From assembly GCA_963843365.1 (NCBI GenBank), contig CAWJKG010000003.1, forward strand, positions 496,001-560,000: a stretch of 64,000 nt of DNA. Reading direction: 5' to 3'. Source of the stretch: Bog-473 sp963843365. Lineage in GTDB: Bacteria > Actinomycetota > Acidimicrobiia > Acidimicrobiales > RAAP-2. Of this stretch, positions 47,523-57,999 are shown in pieces. Positions within the stretch are counted from its first letter, which is position 1. Each line of letters opens with the position of its first letter. The notes beneath the pieces are model-generated. The model was not told where the DNA came from. It saw nothing but the letters and a program-made list of their open reading frames with translations, and searched no databases. The position numbers and the translations under genes are program-made.

Positions 47523-48290
47523 CTACGGAACGGTGAGGCCGCCGTCCATGACGAGCACCTGACCGGTCATGAACGAGGAGGCGTCGCTGGCCAGGAACAG
47601 AAAGCCCGGCACCAACTCCTCGGGGTCCGCCATGCGCTCCATGAGCTGTGCCCGGACCGACGAAGCCTGGCGTTCCTCCGGGAGCGCCCACATCATCTGG
47701 GTGGCGACGGCACCCGGTGCCACGGCGTTGACGCGGATCTCGTCTCGAGCGAACTCGGCGGCCATTGATCGAGTCAATGACAGCAGGGCCGACTTGGCCG
47801 ACACGTAGAGGCTGACTCCGGTGCCGTGCGTGAAGACCCCGGCCGTAATCACGTTGATGACGGATGCTCGGCCGCTCGCCCGCAGATGGGGCAGGGCCTT
47901 CTGCACAAGGAAGAGCGGCCCACGCACGTTCGCTTCGTACGATTTGGAGAACGCCTCTTCGGTCATGTGACCGAGGGGCTGTGCCAGAGGGTTGGCGGCG
48001 TTGTTCACGACGATGTCGATGCCGCCGAAGGCCTCGACTGTCCGCTCGACCAGGGCTGTCAGCTCGTCGAGATGCCCGACGTGTGTGGGCACGGCCAGCG
48101 CCGATCCACCGTCAGCACGGATGGACGCCGCTGTCGTCTCGCAGGCATCCGCCTTGCGGCTGGCGACCACGACGTGCGCACCGACTGAGGCGAACCCGGC
48201 CGCGACCGCCTGCCCGATGCCACGGCTGCCTCCGGTCACGATGGCGATGCGGCCTTGCAGGTCGAATGCCTCGAGCGGGGACCGGCTCAC
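47523..48290 (-). CDS. Short-chain dehydrogenase/reductase
   Basis: 255 residues, uninterrupted. IAIVTGGSRGIGQAVAAGFA is the cofactor motif, DIVVNNAANPL the NNAG region, and NVITAGVFTHGTGVSLYVSA followed by KSALLSL the catalytic triad; DPEELVPGFLFLASDASSFM and TGQVLVMDGG are the classical SDR C-terminus. It oxidises or reduces a hydroxyl/keto group, perhaps on a CoA ester. The GTG at 48290 is chosen. It lies 43 bp downstream of the amidohydrolase in a minus-strand operon led by an acyl-CoA ligase. Confidence 0.9.
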   Translation of the reverse strand: MSRSPLEAFDLQGRIAIVTGGSRGIGQAVAAGFASVGAHVVVASRKADACETTAASIRADGGSALAVPTHVGHLDELTALVERTVEAFGGIDIVVNNAANPLAQPLGHMTEEAFSKSYEANVRGPLFLVQKALPHLRASGRASVINVITAGVFTHGTGVSLYVSAKSALLSLTRSMAAEFARDEIRVNAVAPGAVATQMMWALPEERQASSVRAQLMERMADPEELVPGFLFLASDASSFMTGQVLVMDGGLTVP

Positions 48291-48333
48291 GTCGGCAGCC
48301 GTGTGCGGTCGTGCCGCGAGGCCGCCGAGGCCA

Positions 48334-49617
48334 TCATGCCGTGGCCCGCGCCGACAGCGCACCCATGTCGATGCCACTCTGCGTCCGCTCGAAGCGTCCC
48401 TTGTCGAACGAACGGATGGAGACGTCGTGCCCGGCCGCTTCCGCCCGCAATGCACCGACGGTCGACTCCTCCTTCGTGCGGTGTGCGAAGGGATCGAATG
48501 AATACCAGCGACAGGCGTTCTCGTAGCTGATCCGCGCCAACTCGTGATCGGGCACGCTCGCGGCGACCCGGGCCAGTTCCTCCGGAGCCTCGGGCCAGGA
48601 CGAGTCCGAGTGCGGGTAGTCGCACTCCCAGGCAATGTTGTCGATCCCGATCTGTGCGCGCAGCGCAATGCCGACGGGATCGGCGATGAAGCAGGTCAGG
48701 AAGTGCTCACGGAACACGTCGCTCGGCATGCGGTCGCCGAAGTCCTGCCCGGTCCACAGATGGTGCATGTCGTAGGTGCGATCGAGCCGATCGATGAAGT
48801 AGGGGATCCACCCGGTGCCTCCCTCGGACAGTGCGAACCGGATGTCGGGGAACTCCTTGAGCACGCGCGACCACAGCAGGTCGGCGGCCGCCTGGCAGAT
48901 GTTCATCGGTTGGAGCGTGATCATGACGTCGACCGGCGCGTCCGGAGCGGTGACGGCGAGCTGGCCCGACGAGCCGAGGTGAATGGACACCACCACGCCC
49001 TCTTCGACAACCGCCCGCCACAGTGGATCCCAGTGATCACTGTGGAAGCTCGGGTATCCGAGCGTCGCCGGGTTCTCGGTGAACGTGATGGAGTGGCAGC
49101 CCTTGCCCGCAACCCGGCGTACCTCTGCGGCCGCCAGCTCGGGGTCCCACAGTACGGGGAGGGCCATCGGGATGAAGCGGCCCGGATACGCACCACACCA
49201 CTCCTCAATGTGCCAGTCGTTGTACGCCTGCACGACGGCCAAGGCCAGACCCTTGTCCTCGCAGGCGGCGAAGAGCCGTCCGCTGAACCCGGGAAAGGAC
49301 GGGAAGTTCATCGACCCGAGGACGCCGCCGGCATTCATGTCCTTGATCCGCTCGTGCACGTCGTAGCAGCCAGGCCGCATCTCGTCGAAGGCAGTGGGCT
49401 CGACGCCGTACTCCTCCTTGGGTCGGCCGGCCACGGCGTTCAGCCCGACATTCGGGATCACCGCACCGTTGAAGACCCAGACGTCTGCGCCATCGGGCGT
49501 GCGCTCGACCCGGGGTGCGGCGTCTGCGTACTTCGCAGGGACGCGGCCGTCGAACATCTCAGGTGGTTCGACCAAGTGGTCGTCGACGCTGACGAGGATG
49601 AGGTCTTGCGCGTTCAT
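48334..49617 (-). CDS. Amidohydrolase family 2 protein
   Basis: 427 residues in one intact frame, the best reference for its two frame-broken paralogues. LILVSVDDHLVEPPEMFDGR has the first metal-ligand region, VSIHLGSSGQLAVT the middle His, LSEGGTGWIPYFIDRLDR a conserved core and WECDYPHSDSSWPEAPEE the terminal Asp. Intermediate blocks such as RPGCYDVHERIKDM and YNDWHIEEWCGAYPGRFIP are shared by the three. The family covers ACMSD-type decarboxylases and hydrolases. AGGAGG precedes the ATG at 49617. It lies between a ligase and an SDR, so the substrate may be a CoA-linked or free ring acid. Confidence 0.88.
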   Translation of the reverse strand: MNAQDLILVSVDDHLVEPPEMFDGRVPAKYADAAPRVERTPDGADVWVFNGAVIPNVGLNAVAGRPKEEYGVEPTAFDEMRPGCYDVHERIKDMNAGGVLGSMNFPSFPGFSGRLFAACEDKGLALAVVQAYNDWHIEEWCGAYPGRFIPMALPVLWDPELAAAEVRRVAGKGCHSITFTENPATLGYPSFHSDHWDPLWRAVVEEGVVVSIHLGSSGQLAVTAPDAPVDVMITLQPMNICQAAADLLWSRVLKEFPDIRFALSEGGTGWIPYFIDRLDRTYDMHHLWTGQDFGDRMPSDVFREHFLTCFIADPVGIALRAQIGIDNIAWECDYPHSDSSWPEAPEELARVAASVPDHELARISYENACRWYSFDPFAHRTKEESTVGALRAEAAGHDVSIRSFDKGRFERTQSGIDMGALSARATA

Positions 49618-49699
49618 GGTCGATGTCCTCCTCGGTTTCCGTACCGTCGGCCTGCAGAAGAATAGGACTCCTCCATCTGCGGGCGGGTCGGCCTTTCGC

Positions 49700-51382
49700 T
49701 CAACGGCGCTCGTAGGTGATCCCGGCGGCCTCTGCATCCCAGGTCGCCGCCGTCACACCCTCCTCGCGCAGCTCGCGCTTGAGGACGCGACCCACTGGGC
49801 TCCGGGGCAGGATGTCACGGAATTCGATGTAGCGCGGCAGCGCGAAGTAAGGCAGCTGGTCGATGCACCAACGGAAGAGCGCTTCCTCGGTGAGGGTGCT
49901 GCCGTCCTTACAGGTGGCGGTGATCTTCAGGTCGTCCTCGGTCAACGGACTCGGCACCGCATGGACCGCCACGTCGGCCAGGTCCCCCTGCCCCATGAGG
50001 ATACGTTCCACCTCGAAGCTGGCGATGTTCTCGCCGCGCCGGCGTAGATAGTCGGCCTTGCGGTCGACGAAGTAGAGAAAGCGGTCCTCGTCGATGCGAC
50101 CGATGTCCCCGGTGTGGTACCAGAGGTTGCGGCGTCGTGCGCACCGTCTCGTCAGGGCGGCCCCAGTAGCCCTCGAACATGACCTGGGGTCGCTTCGGCC
50201 GGAGCACGATCTCGCCCTCCGTACCGGCCGGCAGTTCCCGATCGCCGTCGTCGAAGATGCGCACGTCGAAGTACTCGTCGTTGACGACGCCGGCGGCGTT
50301 GGGCCGGTTCTCCACGCCGGGGGGCTGCCAGGAGACGAGGCTGGCTTCGGTCACGCCGTAGGCACCGCTGAACGTCGAGATCCCGAAGCGCGAGCGGATC
50401 ACCTGGTCGACCTCGACCGGCAGTGGCGCCGCGCCGAGAAGACGCAAGGACGAGTTCGCCTCTGGCCGGCCGGATTTGGGCATCTCGGGCCGATCGATGT
50501 CGTGCGCCAGCAGGTACGCCATGGTTCCCAGCGTGGAGGTGATGGTCGTCCCCACCCGATTCATTTCCGGCCAGAACTGGGAGACCGAGAAGCGCCGGTA
50601 GATGGCACCGCGCCCCCCGAAGAGCAGGGTGCCCACCACGACCGTGGTCAAGGCGTTGAAGTGGTACAGCGGGAGGGGAGTCCACACGACGTCGTCAGAG
50701 GTCCGGCGCCAGCAGATGCCGATCTGACGGGCCAGCGCCCCGTGGTAGTTGTGGCTCAGCATGCACCCCTTCGAGAGGCCCGTTGTCCCGCCGGTGTAGA
50801 TGAAGGTGCCGAGGTCGGCCGGGGCCACCTGCATGGCAGGTGCGGACAGGTTGGCTGCCATGAGCGTCGTCCAGCGGTGGACGGCGACCGGGCCGATCGC
50901 CTCCGAGTCGAGGACCTTGGCCACGTCCTCGCCAAGGGGCCGTGCTTCCTCGTCCGCATCGTCCACCACGATCACGTGCTCGAGGCCCGGCACATGGCGT
51001 GCGATCGCAACCACTCGCTCGAGGAGGCTGGCCGCGACGACGAGCACGCGTGAACCTGAGTCGACCAACTGGTGCGACAGGTATTCGCCCTTGTACGCGG
51101 TGTTGACGGGCACGGAGATGCGCCCCGCAGCAGACGGTGCCCGACCAGGCCAGCAACGCGGCCGACGAGTTCTCGACCAGGGTGGCGACGCGGTCATGCT
51201 GCGCGTGTGCCGAGTTCCTCGAGAGCCCCGCCGAACCGTGCTGCTGCATCCATGACGGAGCGGGCCGTGAGTTTCTCCCCGCCCATGTCGATGTACTCAC
51301 CGTCCGGGTCGGCTTCGAGGCGACGCGTGAAGAGCTCGGGGATCGTCGTCTGGTCGTCCCCGGCCCAGATGCTGTCAGCCAC
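49700..51382 (-). CDS. Acyl-CoA ligase, AMP-binding superfamily (two frame breaks)
   Basis: The N-terminus starts MADSIWAGDDQTTIPELFTR at 51382. A break near 51200 precedes ISVPVNTAYKGEYLSHQLVD and the P-loop TFIYTGGTTGLSKGCMLSHN (Thr-Gly-Gly in place of Thr-Ser-Gly). GAYGVTEASLVSW is the adenine motif. A second break near 50130 precedes ERILMGQGDLADVAVHAVPS and the catalytic-Lys tail RSPVGRVLKRELREEG. It resembles CaiC/crotonobetaine- or bile-acid-CoA-ligase-type enzymes. It heads the minus-strand operon and would activate the imported acid. Confidence 0.82.
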
Positions 51383-51424
51383 TCGTGGTGTCTCCCGTCA
51401 CGCTCGGAGTCGTCTCTGGCGACG

Positions 51425-51441
51425 GGATATTATATGTATTC
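51425..51441. promoter_or_regulatory. AT-rich promoter element between two divergent acyl-CoA ligases
   Basis: GATATTATATGTATTCC lies in the 84-bp gap between ligase genes starting at 51382 (minus) and 51467 (plus). TATTAT or its complement can serve as a -10 on either strand. It belongs to the group of AT-rich sites in this region. Confidence 0.5.
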
Positions 51442-51466
51442 CACTCCGAGGCCACAGAGGAAGCCG

Positions 51467-52905
51467 ATGCCGACCACCGAGAACCTGGCCGATCTGCTGC
51501 TCGAGCACCCGTTCCCCGACGGCCAGGACTTGTTGTGCACGATCGACAGCACCATGGGGGCCGGCGAGGCGAAGTCCCGGGTACGGGAGCTGGCCTCGCA
51601 GCTCGAAGCATCTGGTGTCCGGGCGGGCGAGGGAATCGCCGTGCAGTTGCCCAGTGGACCCGACCTCGTCGTCGCCATGGGGGCGATATGGCTGGCCGGA
51701 GCGGTGTTCGTGCCCCTGAACGATCGTGCGCCCGCAGCGGAGGTCCAGCATCTGCTCGAGGCCATTCGTCCCGCCGGCCTGCTCGACGGCAGAGGGCTCA
51801 CGCGGCTCGAGTCGCCGCTGCGTCACGACCCCGAGGTCGCGTTCGTCACCTGGACCTCCGGGACCACCGGCCCGCCGAAGGCCATTTTGCAGACGCACGG
51901 CGGGTATCTCGAGCTCCTGGACCGCGTGCTCAGACCCCTGCGGGGAGGTGCCGCCGCGCCGACGGGGCGCCGGGCGCGAGCCGACACCGAATCTCGTGCC
52001 CGTCTCCGTCGCTCTGAATGCCGGCATCTACAACGTGTGCTTCGGGCTGAGGGCCGGAGCAGCACTGGTCTTGCTGCCACGCTTCGCCACGGGTGAGTTC
52101 GCGGCAGCTCGTCTCCCGCTATCAGATCCGGTCGACGGTGCTCCCACCGGCCGCCATGGTGATGTTGACGGAGGACGCGGCGATCACCGACCTCACGCCT
52201 CTGCGCTACGTCCGCAGCATCACCGCACCTCTCTCACCCCTGGCGGCGCGGCGCTTCATGGAACGGTTCGGCGTCACGGTGCTCAACAGCTACGGGCAGG
52301 CCGAGGTGGGGGAGGTCGTGGGATGGACCGCAGCCGACGCCCGGGAACATCCCGAGAAGCTCGGCGCCGCCGGACGGCCCCTCCCGGGGGTGGACGTCCG
52401 GGTCGTGGGCGCACAGGGCGATGACGTCGACCCCGGCTGCGTCGGCGAGCTGTTGGTGCGGCCGCCCCGTATGGCCGCGGGCTATGCGGGTGGCGCCTCG
52501 TTGCGCGATCGCGTCGATGCCGCCGGCTACCTCCGCACCGGCGACCACGGGCGGATCGATGCCGAGGGGTTCGTGTGGATCGAGGGGAGGACGTCGGACC
52601 TGATCAACCGCGGCGGGAACAAGGTCTTTCCCGAACAGGTCGAGGAGGTGCTGCGCCTGGTCCCCGGCGTGCGGGAGGTGGCAGTCATCGGATGGCCGGA
52701 CGAGCGCCTGGGAGAGGTGCCCGTGGCGGTGATCGTCGGCGATGCGGCCGACGACGAGCTCCTCGCTGCCTGCAGGGCCGAGCTGGTGCCGTACAAGGTT
52801 CCGGTGGCGGTCCGGCGCGTCCGGTCGTTGCCCCGGAACGAGGTGGGCAAGGTGCTGCGGCGTCAGCTGGCGGCCGAGCTTGCACCTCCATCGCACAGCT
52901 CCTGA
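51467..52905 (+). CDS. Acyl-CoA ligase, AMP-binding superfamily (two frame breaks)
   Basis: VAFVTWTSGTTGPPKAILQT is the P-loop. The reading breaks near 51965 and again near 52105, with LVPVSVALNAGIYNVCFGLR between, and resumes with STVLPPAAMVMLTEDAAITD, LNSYGQAEVGEVVGW, RTGDHGRIDAEGFVWIEG and the tail RNEVGKVLRRQLAAEL carrying the catalytic Lys. The protein is shorter than usual (about 480 residues reconstructed). It activates a carboxylate to CoA. GAGGAA precedes the ATG. It is divergent from the other ligase and converges with the 243-residue barrel protein. Confidence 0.82.
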
Positions 52906-52923
52906 CCCACGCGGTCGGGCGGC

Positions 52924-53655
52924 CTACTCCGTCCAGCTGTCGTCGCGGTCGGACCGGGCCGGTTGGCGGCCGATCCGCAACGGGCTCAGAGGCGCGTCGA
53001 CGAGGAGGATGCGGCGGAACTCCTCGACCGCGTCGCGTCGGCGTGCCCGCCAGGGATGGTTGCCCCGCAGCTCCGCCTCGGCGTCCGCCCATTGCTCCCA
53101 TGTCGGGATGGACCACAGGAGAAACGCTTCGTCGTCGTTCCCGAGCGCGGTCTCCCACGCCCCCACCAACCGCCACCCGTGTGCGCCGTAGAACGCGCAG
53201 CCGCTTGCGCGGACCAAGCCGAGGAACGCGGCCGTCTCGCCGCGTCGGACGCGCACCTGGTCGTGCGCGTAGGCCACACCCCCGGCCTCCTGCGCGCACA
53301 ACTCCGAAATGGTGGGGGACCATTCGGCGGGTACCAGGAGGCGGTCGAAACCTCCCGACCGGAATTCTGCGGCCGTCGCCCACCAGCGAGCAAGCTTCGG
53401 GTCCTGCAGGTGTGCATGGCCCAGCTCGTGCCCGAACGACGCGGCCAGCCCGTCCCAGCCGTCCTCTTCCCACATGTTCACGACGGCCGGCCACCGGCCG
53501 GTGGAGCCGACCACACCCCAGACGCCGAAGCAGAGTTGGTTGCGCTCCTCCTGGGCGATCGGACTCCAGTTCGCCGTCATGTGGTGCATGTAGCGCGCGC
53601 GGTTGTGCCCGATGATGTCGATGAATTCGTGGATGTAGACCTTGGTGTTGGCCAC
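52924..53655 (-). CDS. Dimeric alpha/beta-barrel (NIPSNAP-like) protein
   Basis: 243 residues, uninterrupted. KVYIHEFIDIIGHNRARYMH opens the first barrel half and GCAFYGAHGWRLVGAWETAL the second; FLLWSIPTWEQWADAEAEL is a typical NIPSNAP-type strand-helix unit. Two such halves form one barrel. These proteins may be monooxygenases or have no enzymatic activity; I cannot tell. It is divergent from the MaoC-led operon across 80 bp. Confidence 0.65.
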   Translation of the reverse strand: MANTKVYIHEFIDIIGHNRARYMHHMTANWSPIAQEERNQLCFGVWGVVGSTGRWPAVVNMWEEDGWDGLAASFGHELGHAHLQDPKLARWWATAAEFRSGGFDRLLVPAEWSPTISELCAQEAGGVAYAHDQVRVRRGETAAFLGLVRASGCAFYGAHGWRLVGAWETALGNDDEAFLLWSIPTWEQWADAEAELRGNHPWRARRRDAVEEFRRILLVDAPLSPLRIGRQPARSDRDDSWTE

Positions 53656-53717
53656 GCTGCGCTCCCGTTCTGACCGGATCAGGGCGCGTTCCTCGAGCCC
53701 CGGGGCGTTTCAGATTT

Positions 53718-53728
53718 CATATAATATG
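53718..53728 (+). promoter_or_regulatory. CATATAATATG palindrome, probable -10, close to the MaoC-like gene start
   Basis: An 11-bp palindrome containing TATAAT (53720-53725), only about 10 bp before the ATG at 53736, with no ribosome site between. This spacing suggests a leaderless transcript beginning at or next to the start codon, common in actinobacteria. Confidence 0.55.
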
Positions 53729-53735
53729 CGGACTC

Positions 53736-54991
53736 ATGGTCGACGGCGCCATCACCGACGAGGGCATCGAGCGGCTGCGGGCCCGGATCGGCGTCCCGGA
53801 GCCCCATCCGGTGCCCGCCCCACTACCGCAGGCCCGGCGTCGACGCCTTCCGCCATGTCGCGGTGGCCTACGGCGACGACAACCCGCTGTGGTGCGGACG
53901 AGAGTACGCGGGCTCGACGCGCTGGGGGGCGTGCATCGCACCGCCGCCCCTGGTCGGCGGCGACACGCTGATCGGCGAGGACGAGGTGACCGAGGTCGCG
54001 CCGGAGCACCGCGAGCTGATGGAGGGCGACCCGCTGCGGGGCGTCCACGCCTTCTACTCCGCCAGCGCCCGCGAGTGGTGGGCGCCGCTCCGTCCCGACG
54101 TCGCGGGTGACGCCGGCGCAACGCGCTGGTCGGGGTGCTCGACAAGCCGAGCGAGTTCGCCGGGCGGGCCGTGCACGAATGGACGGCCCAGGTGTTCCGG
54201 GACGGCGGACGGACCGGTCCTCTCGGCCCAGTACCGGCTCATGATCCGCACCGAGCGCACGAAGGCGCGTGCACGCAAGAAGTACGACGCGGTCGAGCTC
54301 CGGCCCTACACCGACGAGCGAGATCGACGCGATCGACGCCCAGTACGCAGCGGAGGGGCCGCGCGGGGCGCCGAGCCCCGCTGGTGGGAGGACGTGGACG
54401 CGGGCGACGAGGTCGGGACCGATGGTCAAGGGCCCGCTGACCGTCACCGACATGATCTGCTGGCACGTGGGCATGGGCATGGGCCTCTACGGCGTGAAGC
54501 CGCTGCGGCTCGGCTACCAGAACCGGACAGCGCATCCCGCGGTTCTTCCACCGCGACGACCTGAACGTGCCCGACGTGATGCAGCGGGTGCACTGGGATC
54601 CCGAGTTCGCCCGGCGGAGCGGCAACCCGACCACCTTCGACTACGGCCGCATGCGCGAGACCTGGCTCATCCACCTGTGCACCGACTGGATGGGCGACGA
54701 CGCCTGGCTGTGGAAGCTCGACTGCGAGTTCCGCCGGTTCAACTACGTCGGCGACACCCAGTGGCTGCCGGGCACGGTGACCGACCGGTACCTGGCCGAC
54801 GGCGACCGTCCGGCGGTCGACCTCGAGCTGCAGGCCGTGAACCAGCGGGGCGAGGTGACGACGCCGGGCCACGCCACCATCCTGCTGCCGAGCCGGGAGC
54901 AGGGCCCGGTGCGGCTGCCCGAACCGCCCGGCGGGGCCCGCGACCTCCAGGAGGCGCTGACCGCCATCGCCGAGAGGTCTCGGCCGGATGA
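53736..54991 (+). CDS. MaoC/FAS1-like double hot-dog hydratase (several frame breaks)
   Basis: Segments across frames: FRHVAVAYGDDNPLWCGREY (FAS1-like N-terminal hot-dog), VHEWTAQVFRDGG, AQYRLMIRTERTKARARKKY, MVKGPLTVTDMICWHVGMGM and FARRSGNPTTFDYGRMRETW, then a C-terminal block with VTTPGHATILLPSRE. Together they match two-domain acyl dehydratases of actinobacterial catabolic clusters, which hydrate enoyl-CoA. At least four frame breaks are needed, so details are weak. A TGA at 54989 would overlap the next ATG as ATGA, consistent with an operon. Confidence 0.65.
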
Positions 54992-55825
54992 GCGACGCGA
55001 CGACGGGGAGCCCGTACCGTTCCGTCGAGGGCCTGCGATCGAGCGTCGCGGGACCGGTGCTCGAGTTCGGATCGACCGCCCCGAGAAGCGCAACGCCCTG
55101 ACCGACGCCATGGTGGCGGCCTGATCGGCGCGCTGTCCGCCGCCGGGCCGCGACGAGTCGGTGCGGGTCATCGTGCTCCGCGGCGCCGGGGACCACTTCT
55201 GCGGCGGGCTTCGACATCGTGGGGCGCAACGCCGGGACCGATGCCCGGCCCGCGGTGGGCAGCATCCAGCGCCGCCTGCCACCAGGCCCACCGGCTCATC
55301 GCGCTGCTGCTGTCCACGCAGACGCCCGGTGGTCTGCCGGGTCCAGGGCTGGGCGGCCGGCATCGGCCTGCATCTGGTCGCTGGCCTCCGACTTCGCCGT
55401 CGTCGACGACGACGCCCGGCTCTGGGAGCCCTATCGCCCAGCGGGGCTTCACCCCCGACAGCGGTGGGACCTGGCTGCTGCCGCGCCGGGTCGGCGAGGT
55501 CCGGGCCCGCGAGATGCTCCTGCTGGGCGAGGCGGTTTCGGGGGCCGAGGCGGCCGACTGGGGCATGGTGCACCGGGCCGTTGCCGGCGGCCGAGCTCGA
55601 CGAGGTGGTCGACGACGCTGGCCAGCCGGCTGGCCGGCGGCGCCCGACGGTGACCCTCGGGCTGACCAAGTGGCTGCTGCACGCCGGCTCGACCTGCGCC
55701 CGCTGGCCGAGCAGCTGCAGAACGAGGCCCTGGCCATGGAGCTGTCCTCGCGGAGCGAGGACTTCCGTGAGGGCCTGGCCGCCTTCGTGCGAGAAGCGGC
55801 CGCCCGAACTTCTGCGGGTCGATGA
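54988..55825 (+). CDS. Enoyl-CoA hydratase/isomerase family protein (several frame breaks)
   Basis: Fragments in order: MSDATGSPYRSVEGLR at the start, RIDRPEKRNALTDAMVAA, VRVIVLRGAGDHFCGG (first oxyanion region), VCRVQGWAAGIGLHL (second), and REMLLLGEAVSGAEAADWGM followed by ALAMELSSRSEDFREGLAAF. All are crotonase-family landmarks, in different frames. ATGA overlaps join it to the MaoC-like gene upstream and the acyl-CoA dehydrogenase downstream. Confidence 0.72.
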
Positions 55826-57104
55826 CCGCGGCGCCGCGACCCGGGGCGACCGGCGGCCGTCTCGCCGTTGGACCGGACCACGGACCCGTCGACGAGGTGC
55901 TGCGCGGCCGGTGCGGGCCTGGCTCGACGAGCGATGTGCCCGCCGGATGGCTGGCGGCCGGGCGGCGCGGTGGGCCGGCCGAAGTGCGCACGGTGCGGAC
56001 CCGGGCCGACTACGAGGCGTGGTACCCGGTGTTCGGCGCGTCGGGCCTGGTCGTGCCGACCTGGCCGGTCGGCATACGGCGGGCTGGACGTGACGCCCGA
56101 CGTGGCGCGGCGGATCGACGAGGAGTTGCGGCCGTTCAACCTCGGGCCGGCTCAACCCGCTCGGCCTCAATCTGGCCGCGCCCGCTCTCTTCGCCCACGG
56201 CACCGAGGAGCAGCGCCTGCGCTTCCTGCCGCCGATCGTGCGCAACGAGGAGCGCTGGTGCCAGCTCTTCAGCGAGCCCGGCGCCGGCTCGGACCTGGCC
56301 TCGCTGGCCACCCGGGCCGAGCGCGACGGCGACGAGTGGGTGGTCACCGGCCAGAAGGTGTGGACGACGTGGGCCCATCTGTCGACGCACGCCGTGCTGC
56401 TGGCCCGGACCGACCCCGACGTGCCCAAGCGGGAGGGCATCACCTACTTCCTGATCGACCTGCGCCAGCCGCGGCGTCGACGTGCGCCCGCTGCGGCACA
56501 TCGGCGGCGAGGTCGACTTCAACGAGGTGTTCCTCGACGGCGCCCGGGTCCCCGACGCCCAGCGGGTGGGGGACGGTCGGCGCCGGGTGGAAGGTGGCGA
56601 ACGCGACGCTGTCGGGCGAACGGCAGATGGTGTCGGGCGCCGGCTCGGGCGGGGTCGACCGCATCGGCGGTTCGGGAGCGGAGACGCCTGGTGCGCCTGG
56701 CCCGGCGCCTGAGCGCCGAGGGTCGGCCCGGGGGCTGGGACGATCCGGTGCGGCGCCAGGCCGCTCGTCCGCCTGTGGAGCGAGGAGCGGATCCGGGACT
56801 GGACGAACCAGCGGGTGCGGGCCCAGCTGCGCGCCGGACGACCGCCCGGGCCCGAGAGCTCCATCGGCAAGGTCCATCAGGGCGAGCTCAACCAGCGGAT
56901 CCAGCTGCTGGCGGTGGACATGCTGGGCGCGGCCGCCACCGCCTGGGAGCCTGTCGGCGGCGGTCCTGGGCCGAGTCGCTGCCCTACGAGGTCAAGGGCA
57001 TGCTGCGGAGCCGGGCGAACACCATCGAGGGCGGGACGACCGAGGTCAACAAGAACATCCTGGGCGAGCGGGTCCTCGGCCTGCCCCGTGAGCCCGATCC
57101 GTAG
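55822..57104 (+). CDS. Acyl-CoA dehydrogenase (several frame breaks)
   Basis: RIDEELRPFNLG and PPIVRNEERWCQLFSEPGAG give the FAD/acyl pocket (the CQLFSEPGAGSDLA-type motif), WVVTGQKVWTTWAHLSTHAV is the central beta-domain, and NTIEGGTTEVNKNILGERVL is the C-terminal helix of the family. Five or more frame breaks occur, mainly before 56200 and between 56460 and 56990. The enzyme makes an alpha,beta-double bond in an acyl-CoA, passing electrons to ETF. This type, with the Trp-Ala-His motif, is usual for steroid or branched-chain substrates in actinobacteria. Confidence 0.78.
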
Positions 57105-57139
57105 TCCAAGATGCCCTGGCGGGAGGTGCCGCGGAGCTG

Positions 57140-57999
57140 ATGGCCTACGAGTCGCTGCTGGTCGAGCGCCGAGGCGCGGTGGGCTGGCTGATCTTCAACC
57201 GTCCCGAGGCGGGGCAACGCCATGGACGCGCAGATGCTCGACGACCTCGAGCATGGCCTGGCAGGAGCTGGACGCCGACCCGGACGTCCGGGTCATCGTG
57301 AACACGGGCGCCGGACGGTCCTTCCAGACCGGGCTCGACGTCGTGCAGCTGGCCCGAGACCCCGACGCCCTGCGCAAGCAGTCCGGCCGCACACGGACGG
57401 GCCGAGCTGCGGATGACCGCGTGGCACAACGGCGTGTGGAAGCCGGTCATCGCCGCGGTCAACGGAACGTGCGCCGGCGGCGGGCTGCACTTCGTGGCCG
57501 ACGCCGACATCGTCCTGGCCTCGTCCGACGCCACGTTCCTCGACCCGCACGTGTCGATCGGCCAGGTCTCGGCCTACGAGGCCATCGGCCTGGCCCGCAA
57601 GATCCCCTTCGAAGCGGTCATGCGCATGGCCCTGCTGGGTCGCCACGAGCGGATGACCGCGGCCCGGGCCCTGGCGCTGGGCATGGTCAGCCAGGTCGTC
57701 GACCCACCCGAGCGGCTGCGCGACGAGGCCCAGGCGCTGGCCGAGAAGATCGCCCAGAACTCGCCCGCCGCCATGGCGGCCACCAAGCGCGCCTTGTGGG
57801 GTGCCCTCGAGGCGGGCCTGACCGACGCCTGCAAGGCCGGGGCCGCGGAGCTCGTCTCCATGTGGGGCCACCCCGACCAGGAGGAGGGCCCCCGCGCGTT
57901 CGCCGAGAAGCGCGCGCCGCGTCGGCAACCGCTCGGCGGCCGCATCGTCGCACGCGAGCCGATCGCCCGCACGCAGTACGACCCATGGAGGCGCAGTGA
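57140..57999 (+). CDS. Enoyl-CoA hydratase/isomerase family protein, first of a tandem pair (frame breaks)
   Basis: MAYESLLVERRGAVGWLIFN begins at the ATG at 57140 with GGAG upstream. A local break near 57215 precedes DADPDVRVIVNTGAGRSFQT, and a compensating one near 57405 precedes AVNGTCAGGGLHFVADAD. GLARKIPFEAVMRMALLG and QVVDPPERLRDEAQALAEKI close the fold. A late break near 57915 would let it end at the TGA at 57997, overlapping the next GTG. Its 3' part (57671-57913) is nearly identical to the following paralogue. Confidence 0.8.
57671..57913 (+). repeat. 243-bp direct repeat, copy 1 (in first hydratase)
   Basis: Matches 58534-58776 at about 97 percent, with roughly eight differences, mostly at third codon positions. 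The flanking parts of the two genes are much less alike, so this is a local duplication tract or gene conversion. Confidence 0.85.
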
